Assembly: GCA_947177175.1 (NCBI GenBank)
Contig: CAMWTK010000022.1
Span: 1 to 36,893, forward strand
Direction: 5' to 3'
Length of the DNA stretch: 36,893 bases
Origin: an uncultured Treponema sp.
GTDB lineage: Bacteria > Spirochaetota > Spirochaetia > Treponematales > Treponemataceae
Part shown: in pieces, positions 9,467-16,517 of the stretch
Layout: each line of letters starts with the position of its first letter
Position numbering within the stretch: position 1 is the first letter of the stretch
The notes under the pieces: model-generated
The model's input: only the letters and a program-made list of their open reading frames with translations
Databases searched by the model: none
What the model was told of the DNA's origin: nothing
Position numbers and translations under genes: made by a program

Positions 9467-9835
9467 TTACAGAATGACAATCAGCAGCGCGACCAAAAAG
9501 CCCCACAGACAGATACCTTCTGCCAGACCGACGAACGGCAAGGCTTTTCCGCTCAGTTCCGCGTTCTCGCTCATCGCGCCCATAGCCGCAGAACCAATCT
9601 TGCCGACCGCCATGCCGCCGGCGATACACGCCAGACCCACCGCAATTGCCGCGGCGATATACTTGATGCTTTCCGTGCCAGCCGCCTCGGCAACCTCAGC
9701 CGCCGGTACCGCATCCGTCATGACCGTTTCCGCCGCAGCCGGTGTTTCCAGCGGAACAGCCGCTTCCTGCGCAAACGCCCCCGCAACGCTCAGCAAAAGC
9801 ACTGCCGCAGCGACAACAAACCCTTTCTTATTCAT
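9467..9835 (-). CDS. atpK: V-type ATP synthase subunit K (rotor ring, single hairpin with signal peptide)
   Basis: This is the membrane rotor subunit that carries the translocated ion. The 122-aa product has an N-terminal segment resembling a cleavable signal peptide (MNKKGFVVAAAVLLLSVAGAFA, likely cut near residue 22), then about 35 Ala/Glu-rich residues, then a single two-helix hairpin. Helix 1 is glycine-rich (AVGLACIAGGMAVGKIGSAA). Helix 2 holds the ion-binding glutamate at about residue 106 in GLAEGICLWGF. Most V-type K subunits are double hairpins of about 155 aa, so this is a one-hairpin form, with an exported N-terminus. It sits between atpI and atpF with gaps of 12-13 bp. Confidence 0.93.
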   Translation of the reverse strand: MNKKGFVVAAAVLLLSVAGAFAQEAAVPLETPAAAETVMTDAVPAAEVAEAAGTESIKYIAAAIAVGLACIAGGMAVGKIGSAAMGAMSENAELSGKALPFVGLAEGICLWGFLVALLIVIL

Positions 9836-9848
9836 AGTGTTACCTCAC

Positions 9849-11846
9849 TTACGTTGTATACTCAAACACGAACGGTTTAAATTCGCGTCCAGTTTCATTA
9901 AAGAATTTCGAGAAGAACTCGTAATATTGCAGACGGACGACCTGAATGGCGACGATCATGCCCTCCAGGACGATGACGATAGCGTTCCCGACAACCAGAA
10001 TCACGACGCTGCCGATGCCGCCGACCATCTCCACCATCATATAAATGATGAATCCGAGCACGGCGTGTGCCAGCGCGAACGCCCCCACGCGCACAAAACT
10101 GATCGAACTTGACAAATATGTAGAGACCAGCTCGATGATTTCCACCACGCCGCCAATAACCATTGCGCCCACGCCGTTTTCCAGCACGGGACGCTCACCG
10201 TCAACCAGCCGCTCAAACGGCTCGCCAAACGCGGCAAAAAACACGAGCAGGCCGATAACCACCCAGTCGTACACGGCAGGATGATGACCGAACGCCGCGA
10301 TCCTGATGGCAAACACGACTACGTACCAGAAAAAACACGCGCCCGCAAGCCCCGTCTTCCCGAACAGCGCCTTGCCGAAATGCCGGTGCGCCATGCGGTT
10401 GATGATATTGATAATCAGCCCCACCGTATTGATGATAAAGCCGATGCCAATCGTCACGCCGAAAATGCCGAAAATCATCGTAATATACTGCGGACCGACC
10501 GGGCTGAAATCCAAAATCCGCGCGCGCGGCTCGCCGAACAGACCGGTCACCCACAGCGCGAACGGCTCAAGCAGTTTTTCGGTCGCAAAGAATTCGCCCG
10601 TCAGCACGCCCATAATCATGCTCGAACAGCCGATAGCCATAAAAATCGGCGCGAATTTGTTCCAGCCGTCCACGCGCACCACGTTGAACGCCATCAGCAG
10701 TCCTGCCACAAAAAACACCAGCCCCTGCCCCGCGTCGCCGAACATAATGCCGAACAGCAGCGTAAAAAACAACGCCACGAACGGCGTGGGGTCGATGTTG
10801 CCGTACAGCGGAGAGCCATAGCTGAAAATCATGCGCTCAAACGCGCCGACCAGTTTTCCGTGCGTCAACTTGACGGGCACTTTCTCTTCGCCACGGACGA
10901 CGGACGGCACTTCCTTGGGCTGATACACGCGGATGGCAATCCGCCCCTCGGTCAGCTTGTCCAAATCGTTCATCATCTGATGGCTGTCGCCTTCGGGAAT
11001 CCAGCCGGTAATGCGGTAGACGAGCGACGTGGACTCAAGGCTGTTGCGCACCGCCTGAATCTGTGCGCCGATTGAAAACTGCGCGGACAGTTTTTTGAGG
11101 ATATCCTCGTGCGTCACCGCAAAATTATGCTTTTCTTCCTCAATTGAGGCAAGCCCGGCTTCCAGCTGCTGCTGCTCATGCTCAAGCGACACGAGCACGT
11201 CGTCGGGAACGCCCTTAAAATCCTTCGGGATCTCCATGCTCACAAAGCCGAATTTTTTCAGCTCGCCGTCCAAGGCAAGGTGCGCTTTTTTGGAAGACGC
11301 GACGAGCACGCGCGATTTGTCCTCACCGAGCGCGACGACAACCGCATGACCGTCCAGCTCCGCCTTGAGTCCGTCCAGCGCGTTCGGGTCAATCCGCCCG
11401 ATACGCAGGGACAGGAACGAAAGATGATCCAGCTCCGCATACGGCACTTTGAGATTCGCGAACGCGCGCGCCTCGACACAGGCATCTTTGACGCGCTTCA
11501 CCTCTTCGCTCTGCCGCAATTCGCGCTCATGCAGGGCTTCGGTATCGGCAATCAGTTTTTTCGCGCGCGCGCGGTCGTCATCGTCCGGGAACGTCGCGTC
11601 CGCCAGCTGCTCGGCAGAAAACGGCGCGCTTCCCAAAAACAGGCGCGCTTTTTGCAGGTCGTTGTACGTGTCGCCGTCGGGATTCTTGCTTTCTTTTTCG
11701 TCACGCGATTTTTTCGCCACATCAGCCGCCGGCGCATGATTCTGAAACTGGAAGTTGCCCTTTTTCGCAAGGAACGCAACCACCGTGTTGATGTCATCTT
11801 TGAGTACCATCAGCTCCACGAGCCGCATGGGAATTGTCTTTGCCAT
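9849..11846 (-). CDS. atpI: V-type ATP synthase subunit I (membrane stator)
   Basis: Subunit I provides the ion half-channels beside the rotor ring and anchors the peripheral stalks. The 665-aa product has a soluble N-terminal half rich in charged coiled coil and a C-terminal half with about seven to eight membrane helices. Family signatures include FFTLLFGIMFGDAGQGLVFF at the first helix pair and the late helix SSSISFVRVGAFALAHAVLG, where the Arg in SFVRV corresponds to the essential channel arginine. Start ATG at 11846 is 12 bp after the atpC stop. Confidence 0.95.
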   Translation of the reverse strand: MAKTIPMRLVELMVLKDDINTVVAFLAKKGNFQFQNHAPAADVAKKSRDEKESKNPDGDTYNDLQKARLFLGSAPFSAEQLADATFPDDDDRARAKKLIADTEALHERELRQSEEVKRVKDACVEARAFANLKVPYAELDHLSFLSLRIGRIDPNALDGLKAELDGHAVVVALGEDKSRVLVASSKKAHLALDGELKKFGFVSMEIPKDFKGVPDDVLVSLEHEQQQLEAGLASIEEEKHNFAVTHEDILKKLSAQFSIGAQIQAVRNSLESTSLVYRITGWIPEGDSHQMMNDLDKLTEGRIAIRVYQPKEVPSVVRGEEKVPVKLTHGKLVGAFERMIFSYGSPLYGNIDPTPFVALFFTLLFGIMFGDAGQGLVFFVAGLLMAFNVVRVDGWNKFAPIFMAIGCSSMIMGVLTGEFFATEKLLEPFALWVTGLFGEPRARILDFSPVGPQYITMIFGIFGVTIGIGFIINTVGLIINIINRMAHRHFGKALFGKTGLAGACFFWYVVVFAIRIAAFGHHPAVYDWVVIGLLVFFAAFGEPFERLVDGERPVLENGVGAMVIGGVVEIIELVSTYLSSSISFVRVGAFALAHAVLGFIIYMMVEMVGGIGSVVILVVGNAIVIVLEGMIVAIQVVRLQYYEFFSKFFNETGREFKPFVFEYTT

Positions 11847-11858
11847 ATCCTGCCGTCC

Positions 11859-12884
11859 TTACTGTCCAGATGCCCCGGCTACGCCTGCCGCCGCCATGAC
11901 ATGCTCGGTCTCCACATTGAGCCGAAGCCCCTCGGTCACCGAGCGAATATAATGCAGTTCGTTCTGCTTTATCTTAAACCAAGCGAACAGCACCAACGCC
12001 GAATCAGGCTGCTGATGAAACGCACGCGCATACCGACGCTGCAAGTCGCGATCCATCATGCGCTCCACCCAGGCGGGGTCGATTTCCCACACCACGCCGT
12101 CTTCGTGCGGATTCAAAAAATCCGCATATTTCCAGTCGCGCCATGCGTCCCACACATCAGGCTCCGCATACACGACGGCAAGCGCATCGCCCGCAAACGC
12201 ATCATTTTTTCCCGCGCCGTCATGCTCGTAGGCAAGCATCGGCACGATGGCATTGGCATCATACCGATAGTACACTTTGAGCCGCAGCACCCACATCACG
12301 TTGCGGTAAACAATTTCGCGACGGATCAAGTCGAGCACCGCCGCGCGCTCGCCCAAAGGCAGTTTTTTTGCCGCCTGCCACAGCGACTGTGTATAATGCA
12401 GGTCGAGTTTCTGATCGACCACCTGCTGCTCGTCACTGCGCGGCACGGTATGATACCAAGAAACGGGCGACCCTGCCGTAATCCCCGCCAGATCCGGCCA
12501 GCGACGATACGAAAGCATCGAATATTCGCCGATGTCCACAATGTCGGGCATGGACGATTCCTTGTAGCACAAGGCGGCGGCAATCTCTTTCAGGTTGTCG
12601 TAATCGTAAAACCGCAGCAATGCGACAAGCACGGCATCCGGCACCGTATAATTTCTGAGCAGGCCCGTAAACTGCGCGACGAACCGCCTCTGCGCTTTTT
12701 TCTCTATCGTCTTTGCCAGCATCATTTCGGGGACAGCAGGCACTTCGTCATCAAACAGAAGCCCGTACAGTTCGCGCAACGATTTTGCCGCAAACAACCG
12801 GGACGCACGAGAACCGATGTAGGATTTTGCAAGCATTCCGCTTGCCTTTGCGTAAACATACGCACGAGCCGCCGACCGATCCAC
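11859..12884 (-). CDS. atpC: V-type ATP synthase subunit C (AC39/d family)
   Basis: Subunit C is the funnel-shaped socket joining the rotor shaft to the ring. The 341-aa product opens with AYVYAKASGMLAKSYIGS, the typical start of the AC39 family, and contains the repeated acidic/aromatic helical units expected of the fold (for example RFYDYDNLKEIAAAL and RDWKYADFLNPHED). The start is GTG at 12884 with a GAGG ribosome site 7 nt upstream. It is 9 bp after the stalk gene and 12 bp before atpI. Confidence 0.9.
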   Translation of the reverse strand: MDRSAARAYVYAKASGMLAKSYIGSRASRLFAAKSLRELYGLLFDDEVPAVPEMMLAKTIEKKAQRRFVAQFTGLLRNYTVPDAVLVALLRFYDYDNLKEIAAALCYKESSMPDIVDIGEYSMLSYRRWPDLAGITAGSPVSWYHTVPRSDEQQVVDQKLDLHYTQSLWQAAKKLPLGERAAVLDLIRREIVYRNVMWVLRLKVYYRYDANAIVPMLAYEHDGAGKNDAFAGDALAVVYAEPDVWDAWRDWKYADFLNPHEDGVVWEIDPAWVERMMDRDLQRRYARAFHQQPDSALVLFAWFKIKQNELHYIRSVTEGLRLNVETEHVMAAAGVAGASGQ

Positions 12885-12893
12885 AACACCGCC

Positions 12894-13205
12894 TCACTGC
12901 TTGAACAGCAATGCGTCCAACAGCGCGTTAAACGCCGGAACGTCTTTTACGGCCGCGCTGATTTTTTCTTTGTACGCGCTCACCGCCAGCGTATAACTGT
13001 CAGTAGCCGCCGCCGTCCGCTCGGCATACTGTTTTTCCAGCCGCGCGATAAGCTCGTCGTACTCTGTCTTGAAACGCTGATCAGCCTGTGCGCGAGCCGC
13101 CGCAATCCGTTTTTCCGCATCCTCGCTGGCCTGCGTCAGAATTGCCGTCGCATTGCCTTCAACATCAAGCAGATGGCTGATGATGTCGGCTTCTTGTCCT
13201 GCCAT
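12894..13205 (-). CDS. Probable V-type ATP synthase stalk subunit G/H
   Basis: This 103-aa protein is almost wholly a charged alpha helix (VEGNATAILTQASEDAEKRI, then QADQRFKTEYDELIARLEKQ), the pattern of the small stalk subunit (G or H) that pairs with subunit E. No motif proves the assignment; it rests on length, coiled-coil pattern and its place as the first ATPase gene. The ATG at 13205 is chosen. An in-frame GTG at 13214 would add three residues and is an equal alternative. It begins 18 bp after the secG stop, so it shares the secG promoter. Confidence 0.75.
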   Translation of the reverse strand: MAGQEADIISHLLDVEGNATAILTQASEDAEKRIAAARAQADQRFKTEYDELIARLEKQYAERTAAATDSYTLAVSAYKEKISAAVKDVPAFNALLDALLFKQ

Positions 13206-13223
13206 ACTATGCACCCGATTCCG

Positions 13224-13625
13224 TCAGTTTTCGGCAGTTTCCGCCGCCCCGGACAGTTCGTCCGCCGTTGCGCCGGAAGCGTCTTTCCACCATTCGCCCG
13301 CGCCCGCAGTCTCCGCGCCCTCATCAACGGTCGCCTCGCCTTCCGTCGTCTGTACCTGCGCGGCGGCGGCCGCCAAATCCGCGCCGGAATCGTGCTTTTT
13401 ATTCAGCAACGCAATAAAGAACGTGGCGGCAAAAAACAGCACGACCAGCACCGCCGTCGTCTTGGTCAGCACGGACGCAGAATGCGAGCCGAACGCGGCA
13501 GAATTCCCGCCGCCGAGCAAACCGCCCATGCCGCTGTTGTCCTGATCCTGCACCAGCACCAAAAGCACCGCAAGAACGCAGACGATGACAAACACAACCA
13601 ACAGAATAACGCCTATAGCACCCAT
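13224..13625 (-). CDS. secG: Preprotein translocase subunit SecG
   Basis: SecG assists SecYE in moving proteins across the inner membrane. The 133-aa product has the two expected membrane helices: the first is VILLVVFVIVCVLAVLLVLV, and the second is AVLVVLFFAATFFIAL. Between them is the SecG loop signature LVQDQDNSGMGGLLGGGNSAAFGS. The C-terminus extends about 55 residues as an acidic Ala/Glu/Thr-rich tail that shorter SecG proteins lack. Start at 13625 has GGAG 7 nt upstream. A long upstream extension without similarity is possible but lacks support. It is the promoter-proximal gene of the V-ATPase unit. Confidence 0.92.
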   Translation of the reverse strand: MGAIGVILLVVFVIVCVLAVLLVLVQDQDNSGMGGLLGGGNSAAFGSHSASVLTKTTAVLVVLFFAATFFIALLNKKHDSGADLAAAAAQVQTTEGEATVDEGAETAGAGEWWKDASGATADELSGAAETAEN

Positions 13626-13671
13626 GTTATCACTCCAAACACAAAAAAAAACACTCTGTGATATGAAAACC

Positions 13672-13700
13672 ATTGTACTAAAAAATGACCGTCGCGTCAA
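13672..13700 (-). promoter_or_regulatory. Strong sigma-70-type promoter of the secG - V-ATPase - usp unit
   Basis: On the minus strand TTGACG, exactly 17 bp, then TACAAT, 46 nt before the secG start codon. No other convincing promoter is seen in the next 9 kb of tightly packed genes. Confidence 0.8.
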
Positions 13701-13761
13701 GAAAGGTGCGGACGCGCACGGCACGACAATCCGCTGATTTTTAGGGCGATTTTCCGCCGCC

Positions 13762-14481
13762 TCACGGCAGGTATTCCGCATTGATATGCTTCAGCGCGGT
13801 GAACAGCCGGATTTTCGCGCGCTCGTCCCCGGCAGTCAGCGCGTCAAGGCGACGGCGCATTTCCTTTCTGCCGGAATTGTCCTGATAATCGCACGTGCAG
13901 GTCATGCTCTGCCATCCGGACTGCCCGGCATGCAGGGCAATCTGCCGGACCGGGGCATAGCACAGCGGCCGGATAACCCGCAGGGGATATTTGCGGTAGC
14001 GCAGCACGGGCGGCATCGCGCTCAATGTTCCCGCGCCCAGCATATTCATCAGGAGCGTTTCCAAAATATCGTCCAGGTGATGACCGAGCGCGATAGCGTC
14101 GTACCCGTGCGCCACGGCGTAGCGGATCAGCTCCGTGCGCCGCTGCGTGGAGCACCAGTAGCAGTTCATGCGCCTGCCCGGCTTAAGCCGGCCGAGCACG
14201 TCCACCCGCCGCTCAATGACATCGACCCCCCACCCCGCAAACACCCGTTTCAGTTCCGCATTGAACGGCGGCGCGAAATCGGTCTGAAAATAAATGGCGC
14301 TGAACGAAAATTCGCGCCGATCGGGAGATGGGAAGCGGCGCAGACGATTGGCGAGATACTCGACCAACAGCGTGGAATCTTTGCCGCCGCTCGCGCCCAC
14401 AAGGATTTTGCAACCACGCGGAAGCATCGCGTAATCATATATCGCCTTGTCAATCAGGCTGAACAGATGCGGCTGCGGCAT
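13762..14481 (-). CDS. ttcA: TtcA-like tRNA 2-thiolation protein (PP-loop ATPase)
   Basis: TtcA thiolates cytidine 32 of certain tRNAs, activating the base with ATP and using a [4Fe-4S] cluster. The 239-aa product has the PP-loop SGGKDS at residues 31-36, the family strand ALGHHLDDILETLLMNM (about 131-147), a CxxC (Cys107 and Cys110 in NCYWCSTQRR) and a further cysteine pair CTC (195, 197) near the C-terminus, matching the cysteine layout of TtcA rather than TilS. It follows the lipoprotein gene with no spacing (stop and ATG adjacent). A related ThiI/CTU1-like thiolase is the main alternative. Confidence 0.8.
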   Translation of the reverse strand: MPQPHLFSLIDKAIYDYAMLPRGCKILVGASGGKDSTLLVEYLANRLRRFPSPDRREFSFSAIYFQTDFAPPFNAELKRVFAGWGVDVIERRVDVLGRLKPGRRMNCYWCSTQRRTELIRYAVAHGYDAIALGHHLDDILETLLMNMLGAGTLSAMPPVLRYRKYPLRVIRPLCYAPVRQIALHAGQSGWQSMTCTCDYQDNSGRKEMRRRLDALTAGDERAKIRLFTALKHINAEYLP

Positions 14482-15225
14482 TTACAAATTATCGACGATA
14501 AACTGATTGATTACCGCGTCAATCGTCGCCGGGTACAAATCGACCAGCGCGTCCTTGTCGTATTTCCGGCGCGTAATCGGCAGCCGCTCCAAGGAAGTCG
14601 CCGTATAGGTCTTATTGACGATTTCTTTGCCGCGCTCGTCAAGGTAGATGATTTTCATCGTGACCAACGCCGCGACCTCGCCCGTCCACCGGTTGCCCCG
14701 AATATTCGTCTTCTGAAAGACGAAATCCGCCAGAATCATGCTTTTTGCGCCGGTCTCTTCCATAATCATGCGCGCGCGCTTCGATCCGATGCTCAGCATC
14801 AGCTTGTATTTGGTCGCGGAGATTTTCGCCTCCATAAAATTGAGGATATTCTCACGCATCGTGGCGTAAGACTTGGCGGCGAACAAATCGGCCTCGTCCA
14901 CCACTTCCACGCCGGCGTTCTCCGCCAAAAGCGCATGGAAACTGCCCATCGCATAGTCAAGGCGGTCGTACCCGGCAAGATATTCCACGTCATTGCCCTT
15001 GAGCACTTTGTTCACCAAATTGGTCAGGACACCCTCGCCCTCCGCCTCGTCGGAATCGTCATCGCCCTGATTCTCCTGCTCTTTCCACGGCAACGACTGA
15101 TTGCCTGTCACGGCAAGCACGATGACGGGGGAATGCTCCTCCAAAACGACCGGCGCGGACTGACAGCCGACGCACAGCAGCAGGACAGCAGACAACAGCA
15201 GACACAATGACAGCAATCTCTTCAT
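14482..15225 (-). CDS. Lipoprotein of unknown function
   Basis: The 247-aa product begins MKRLLSLCLLLSAVLLLCVGC, a lipoprotein signal with Cys21 as the expected lipid site and a relaxed lipobox (CVG-C) of spirochaete type. An acidic patch (QENQGDDDSDEAEGEG) follows, then a mixed alpha/beta body with LMLSIGSKRARMIMEETGAK and a late MKIIYLDERGKEIVNKTYTA. I do not recognise the family. The start at 15225 has AGAGG 8 nt upstream. An in-frame ATG at 15243 would place extra residues before the signal. It lies between the response regulator and ttcA and is probably in their operon. Confidence 0.75.
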   Translation of the reverse strand: MKRLLSLCLLLSAVLLLCVGCQSAPVVLEEHSPVIVLAVTGNQSLPWKEQENQGDDDSDEAEGEGVLTNLVNKVLKGNDVEYLAGYDRLDYAMGSFHALLAENAGVEVVDEADLFAAKSYATMRENILNFMEAKISATKYKLMLSIGSKRARMIMEETGAKSMILADFVFQKTNIRGNRWTGEVAALVTMKIIYLDERGKEIVNKTYTATSLERLPITRRKYDKDALVDLYPATIDAVINQFIVDNL

Positions 15226-15270
15226 CGGAAAAACCTCTTTCATTAGGAGAACAGCCAATCCGCCCGATTG

Positions 15271-15996
15271 TTACAGCGGCTGTCTCCCCTGGATCATTTT
15301 GTACCGCTCCAGCGACGTGCGGATAATGTCAAAATGCACCAGCGGGTCGGCCTTGATATATTTCTTGAGCCGAGAGACATACGAATAGACGCAGTTGCGC
15401 TTCATGCCGTCGTACCCGCCCCGCCCGAAAATCTGCCGGGAAAGCTCTTTGAGCGAAATCTCCTTGCTGATTCGCGCGTAAAAATACTCGAACAGGCTGA
15501 ACAGCGCGGGAGGAATTTTTCCGCGCGCACGGAACTGCTCCAAGTCAAGCGCGTCCGTATCGTCCTGCCCGGTAGACGCAAGCGGCAGCGGCGGGCACAG
15601 CAGCGAAATGTGGCTGCGCACCGCCGCGTCCTCGATAATGCCGTTCAGCCGGGTGAACACGGGCGCAAGCCGGTGGAATTCCTGCTCCTCATACAGCGTC
15701 TCGTTCTGGTGCATCCAGTAGACCACACGGTTCGACCCGTCGGGATACGGGTCATTGTAGAACACGAACGGAATCGACCGCTTCAGCTGGCGCAGCGTCT
15801 CGCGCATCGTGCCGAGCAGGTGCTGGAACTGGCAGAAATCAAGCGCGAGCAAATCGCAGGTCAGCTTTTCGCCTTGCAGACCCAAATAAAACTCAAGCAC
15901 ATTGTCCTTTATCGTGCAGCGCAGCGTGTCATCCGCAAGACGCGATGCAATCAGCGCGCAGGCAAGCGGCTCCCGCGTAACGAACATAATCTCCAT
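15271..15996 (-). CDS. Atypical response regulator with winged-helix output
   Basis: The 241-aa product seems to combine a degenerate receiver (about residues 1-100) with a C-terminal winged-helix DNA-binding domain. In the receiver, the first strand reads IMFVTREPLAC and lacks the usual pair of acidic residues, strand 3 is LLALDFCQF with one possible acceptor Asp, and strand 4 is PFVFYND. The output region SLFEYFYARISKEISLKELS, then VYSYVSRLKKYIKA, matches the OmpR-type helix arrangement. Start at 15996 has GGAG 8 nt upstream. With no kinase gene adjacent, regulation may not depend on phosphorylation. A downstream lipoprotein gene and ttcA lie close behind. Confidence 0.65.
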   Translation of the reverse strand: MEIMFVTREPLACALIASRLADDTLRCTIKDNVLEFYLGLQGEKLTCDLLALDFCQFQHLLGTMRETLRQLKRSIPFVFYNDPYPDGSNRVVYWMHQNETLYEEQEFHRLAPVFTRLNGIIEDAAVRSHISLLCPPLPLASTGQDDTDALDLEQFRARGKIPPALFSLFEYFYARISKEISLKELSRQIFGRGGYDGMKRNCVYSYVSRLKKYIKADPLVHFDIIRTSLERYKMIQGRQPL

Positions 15997-16036
15997 GGCA
16001 ACCGCTCCCTTTACAAAATCACTCAACTCTACATAT

Positions 16037-16066
16037 ATAGTATCGGCTTTTTGCCATGGGGTACAA
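16037..16066 (-). promoter_or_regulatory. Probable promoter of the response regulator operon
   Basis: On the minus strand TTGTAC, 18 bp, then TACTAT, about 40 nt before the start codon at 15996. Confidence 0.5.
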
Positions 16067-16112
16067 AACCGAAAAATCTGACAATATTTTTTGATTTATC
16101 GGGTTACCCCGC

Positions 16113-16142
16113 TTGACACAAGCACGATATTTTTGGTAGAGT
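16113..16142 (+). promoter_or_regulatory. tRNA promoter
   Basis: TTGACA (perfect -35), 18 bp, then TAGAGT. The -10 box ends 12 nt before the mature 5' end of tRNA-Asp. Confidence 0.7.
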
Positions 16143-16154
16143 AGAAAACATCAC

Positions 16155-16228
16155 GGGGGCGTAGCGAAGCTGGTTATCGCGCTGGCCTGTCACGCCGGAG
16201 ATCGAGGGTTCGAGCCCCTTCGCTCCCG
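16155..16228 (+). tRNA. tRNA-Asp (GUC)
   Basis: All four arms fold. The acceptor pairs GGGGGCG with CGCTCCC (one G-U pair), the discriminator base is G, the anticodon stem is CTGGC/GCCGG and the loop CTGTCAC gives anticodon GUC. The T arm GAGGGTTCGAGCCCC is standard. The 3' CCA is not encoded. Confidence 0.95.
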
Positions 16229-16235
16229 TTTTCAG

Positions 16236-16261
16236 CCCGCTCACCGAGCGGGTCTTTTTTT
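16236..16261 (+). terminator. Intrinsic terminator after tRNA-Asp
   Basis: Perfect 7-bp stem CCCGCTC/GAGCGGG with a 3-nt loop and a run of eight T. Confidence 0.85.
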
Positions 16262-16269
16262 CACTATTA

Positions 16270-16342
16270 CGGGCAATAGCGCAGCTGGTAGCGCGCTACG
16301 TTCGGGACGTAGAGGTCGGCGGTTCAAATCCGCCTTGCCCGA
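16270..16342 (+). tRNA. tRNA-Pro (CGG)
   Basis: The acceptor pairs CGGGCAA with TTGCCCG, discriminator A. The anticodon stem is CTACG/CGTAG and the loop TTCGGGA gives anticodon CGG, reading CCG codons, which suits a high-GC genome. The T arm is GGCGGTTCAAATCCGCC. No CCA is encoded. It sits only 8 bp past the tRNA-Asp terminator, so it depends on read-through or an unseen promoter. Confidence 0.95.
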
Positions 16343-16349
16343 CTTACAG

Positions 16350-16374
16350 GCTTCGTGTCACACGGGGCTTTTTT
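16350..16374 (+). terminator. Probable terminator after tRNA-Pro
   Basis: An 8-bp stem GCTTCGTG/CACGGGGC, including two G-U pairs, with a TCA loop and six T. Confidence 0.6.
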
Positions 16375-16385
16375 ATTCGTGCGGA

Positions 16386-16481
16386 GGGTTTAATACCCCG
16401 ACGCCCTGCGTCGTATAAAGGGTATAAAACCCGACTGCGATACCTTATAAGAACAACATACGCCGACGCAGAGCGTCGGGG
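16386..16481. repeat. Nested palindromic element (REP/MITE-like)
   Basis: Two levels of inverted repeat are seen. GGGTTTAATACCC (16386-16398) mirrors GGGTATAAAACCC (16420-16432) with one mismatch. Inside lies the self-palindrome CCCCGACGCCCTGCGTCG (16396-16413), mirrored by GCCGACGCAGAGCGTCGGGG (16462-16481). The element fills the space between the tRNA-Pro terminator and the foldase gene. The arrangement of two hairpins in opposite orientation resembles bacterial REP doublets. No second copy is in this window. Confidence 0.6.
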
Positions 16482-16517
16482 TTTGTTGATTACTGACAAA
16501 AGGGGAAATGCCCGTCT

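Noticed and set aside
11178..13661. An 827-codon open frame on the plus strand opposite the V-ATPase genes
   Set aside because: It is antisense to four well-supported genes, its translation is Arg/His-rich without any recognisable motif, and such frames arise from the high-GC codon bias of the true strand.
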